A DNA stretch of 64,000 nucleotides, from NCBI GenBank assembly GCA_965220385.1, contig OZ244825.1, positions 4,526,001 to 4,590,000 on the forward strand. The letters are read 5' to 3'. Position 1 is the stretch's first letter. Every line of letters starts with the position of its first letter. The position numbers and the translations under genes were made by a program. The notes beneath the pieces are model-generated. The model was not told where the DNA came from. It ran no database searches and saw only the letters and a program-made list of their open reading frames with translations. Of the stretch, positions 63,229 through 64,000 are shown piece after piece. This DNA comes from PCPOR2b sp965220385. GTDB lineage: Bacteria > Poribacteria > WGA-4E > PCPOR2b.

Positions 63229-64000
63229 AAGGATTACTAATCCGTAATGGTAAAATCCGCGCAGAGGACAGTGAGAAGATATACGCGGAATCCGAGCAAC
63301 TCAAAACACAAGGCGTTGAGTTTATCTATCCGAGACATCCCGATTTTCCACCACATCTCCTTGAAATCACGCCGATGCTGTTCATCAAGGGGCAACGAAA
63401 ACTTCTCACTTTGGATGGGGTTGCAATCGTAGGATCGCGGAATGTGTCTGACACAGGGATTCACGTTGCACGGAAACTTGCCACTGAGCTTGCAAGTGTA
63501 GGGTTAAATGTGGTCTCTGGATACGCCAAAGGGGTGGACTCAGACGCCCACTTGGGCGCGTTAGCTGCAGAAGGAACAACGACAATGGTGCTGCCTTACG
63601 GTATCAAGGAGCTGCGTCAGAAAAGCGCGTTTAGAGAATTTGATTGGCAGCGGAATGTGCTGGCGGTTTCACAATTTGACCCGAATGTTAAGTGGTTGGC
63701 TCGGAACGCAATGGCTCGGAATAAGCTTGTTTGTGCGCTTTCCAAAGCGGTTGTCGTGATAGAATCAGGACCTGAAAAAGATTCACAGGGTAAAATGAGT
63801 GGTACTTTTAATACCGCACAAACGGCTCTCAGCATGAATCTGCCTCTGTTTGTTCTTGATCCAGAGTGCTTTGATAGCCCCCCAAAAGGTAACAAGGATT
63901 TAATCGATCTGGGTGGTGAGTGCCTCGATCCGGCTGGTGGTGCAGAGGCAATTGTCAAATGTATTTCTGACGCAGCAGAACCGCCCTCTGTTGATGATCA
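63216..64000 (+). CDS. DprA/Smf-like DNA-processing protein (C-terminus cut by window edge)
   Basis: From the ATG at 63216 the frame is open to the window edge (about 261 codons). The Rossmann-like core has GVAIVGSRNVSDTG with GSRN at 73-76, SGYAKGVDSDAHLGAL at 101-116, MVLPYGI near 124-130, and ARNAMARNKLVCALS plus VVVIESG later. These are the DprA single-strand DNA-binding and fold motifs. DprA loads RecA during natural transformation. Its 13-base overlap with a glutamine amidotransferase gene is unusual for dprA and may indicate a different, linked function. Confidence 0.8.
   Translation, partial: MAEVKGLLIRNGKIRAEDSEKIYAESEQLKTQGVEFIYPRHPDFPPHLLEITPMLFIKGQRKLLTLDGVAIVGSRNVSDTGIHVARKLATELASVGLNVVSGYAKGVDSDAHLGALAAEGTTTMVLPYGIKELRQKSAFREFDWQRNVLAVSQFDPNVKWLARNAMARNKLVCALSKAVVVIESGPEKDSQGKMSGTFNTAQTALSMNLPLFVLDPECFDSPPKGNKDLIDLGGECLDPAGGAEAIVKCISDAAEPPSVDD

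Noticed and set aside
1..64000. CRISPR arrays, tRNA and rRNA genes
   Set aside because: No regularly spaced repeats, no cloverleaf-like sequences and no rRNA-like stretches were seen by eye.

Overview
The window looks like a chromosomal stretch of a heterotrophic bacterium of the Candidatus Poribacteria / PVC-FCB type. That placement is an inference from gene content: six separate Gfo/Idh/MocA oxidoreductases, a phytanoyl-CoA dioxygenase family protein, a dimethylformamidase-like protein, a rhamnonate-dehydratase-like enzyme, GH36-like and GH127-like proteins, a DUF4159 protein, a cytochrome/PQQ-type dehydrogenase fusion, and dispersed CCCGAT/ATCGGG intergenic repeats. I saw no rRNA, tRNA, CRISPR array, transposase or integrase. 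Several promoters have ordinary sigma-70 form with a 17-base spacer.

Layout. 1-1722: an ABC-2 type exporter (ATPase plus a permease cut by the left edge). 1966-18796: a run of small stand-alone enzymes acting on small molecules (three methyltransferases, three GNAT acetyltransferases, two APH-type kinases, a chloramphenicol-phosphotransferase-like kinase, alpha/beta hydrolase, HAD phosphatase, an ART-like protein, a transglutaminase-NUDIX fusion, DUF4037, PhyH), interrupted by a rhamnonate-dehydratase-like enzyme and a Gfo/Idh/MocA gene. 18865-24022: acyl-CoA synthetase, S9 peptidase, SirB1-family protein. 24118-46915: sugar/polyol-type metabolism (oxidoreductases, PHP hydrolase, nucleotidyltransferase, bicupin, GH36-like enzyme, beta-propeller protein, aminotransferase), a membrane-anchored DUF4159 protein, a 1188-residue multi-heme protein, and MsrA. 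47084-54839: methylmalonate-semialdehyde dehydrogenase, a Vsr/DUF559-like nuclease, a GH127-like protein, two tandem duplicated MFS transporters, a VOC protein and bioD.

The outstanding locus is 55009-58809 on the minus strand. An ECF sigma factor is followed 66 bases later by one 1039-residue protein that joins the conserved core of RNA polymerase beta (RpoB) to that of beta-prime (RpoC). It keeps the beta ETPEGPN, LIPFLEH, MGANM, FEDG and GDK...RHGTKG motifs and the beta-prime SGRSVIV, HRAPAF and NADFDGD motifs, with the three metal-binding aspartates. It lacks the beta flap, both beta-prime zinc sites and a recognisable trigger loop, and totals about 38 percent of the length of E. coli beta plus beta-prime. 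A sigma plus single-chain mini RNA polymerase pair looks like a self-contained alternative transcription system, with a possible ECF-type autoregulatory promoter in front.

58979-64000: another Gfo/Idh/MocA gene, a parallel beta-helix protein, a degenerate aldo/keto reductase-like protein, and a class II glutamine amidotransferase overlapping a DprA-like gene that runs off the right edge. Intergenic DNA carries a dispersed repeat family (three copies) and several hairpins. All homology statements come from reading motifs by eye; no database search was run.
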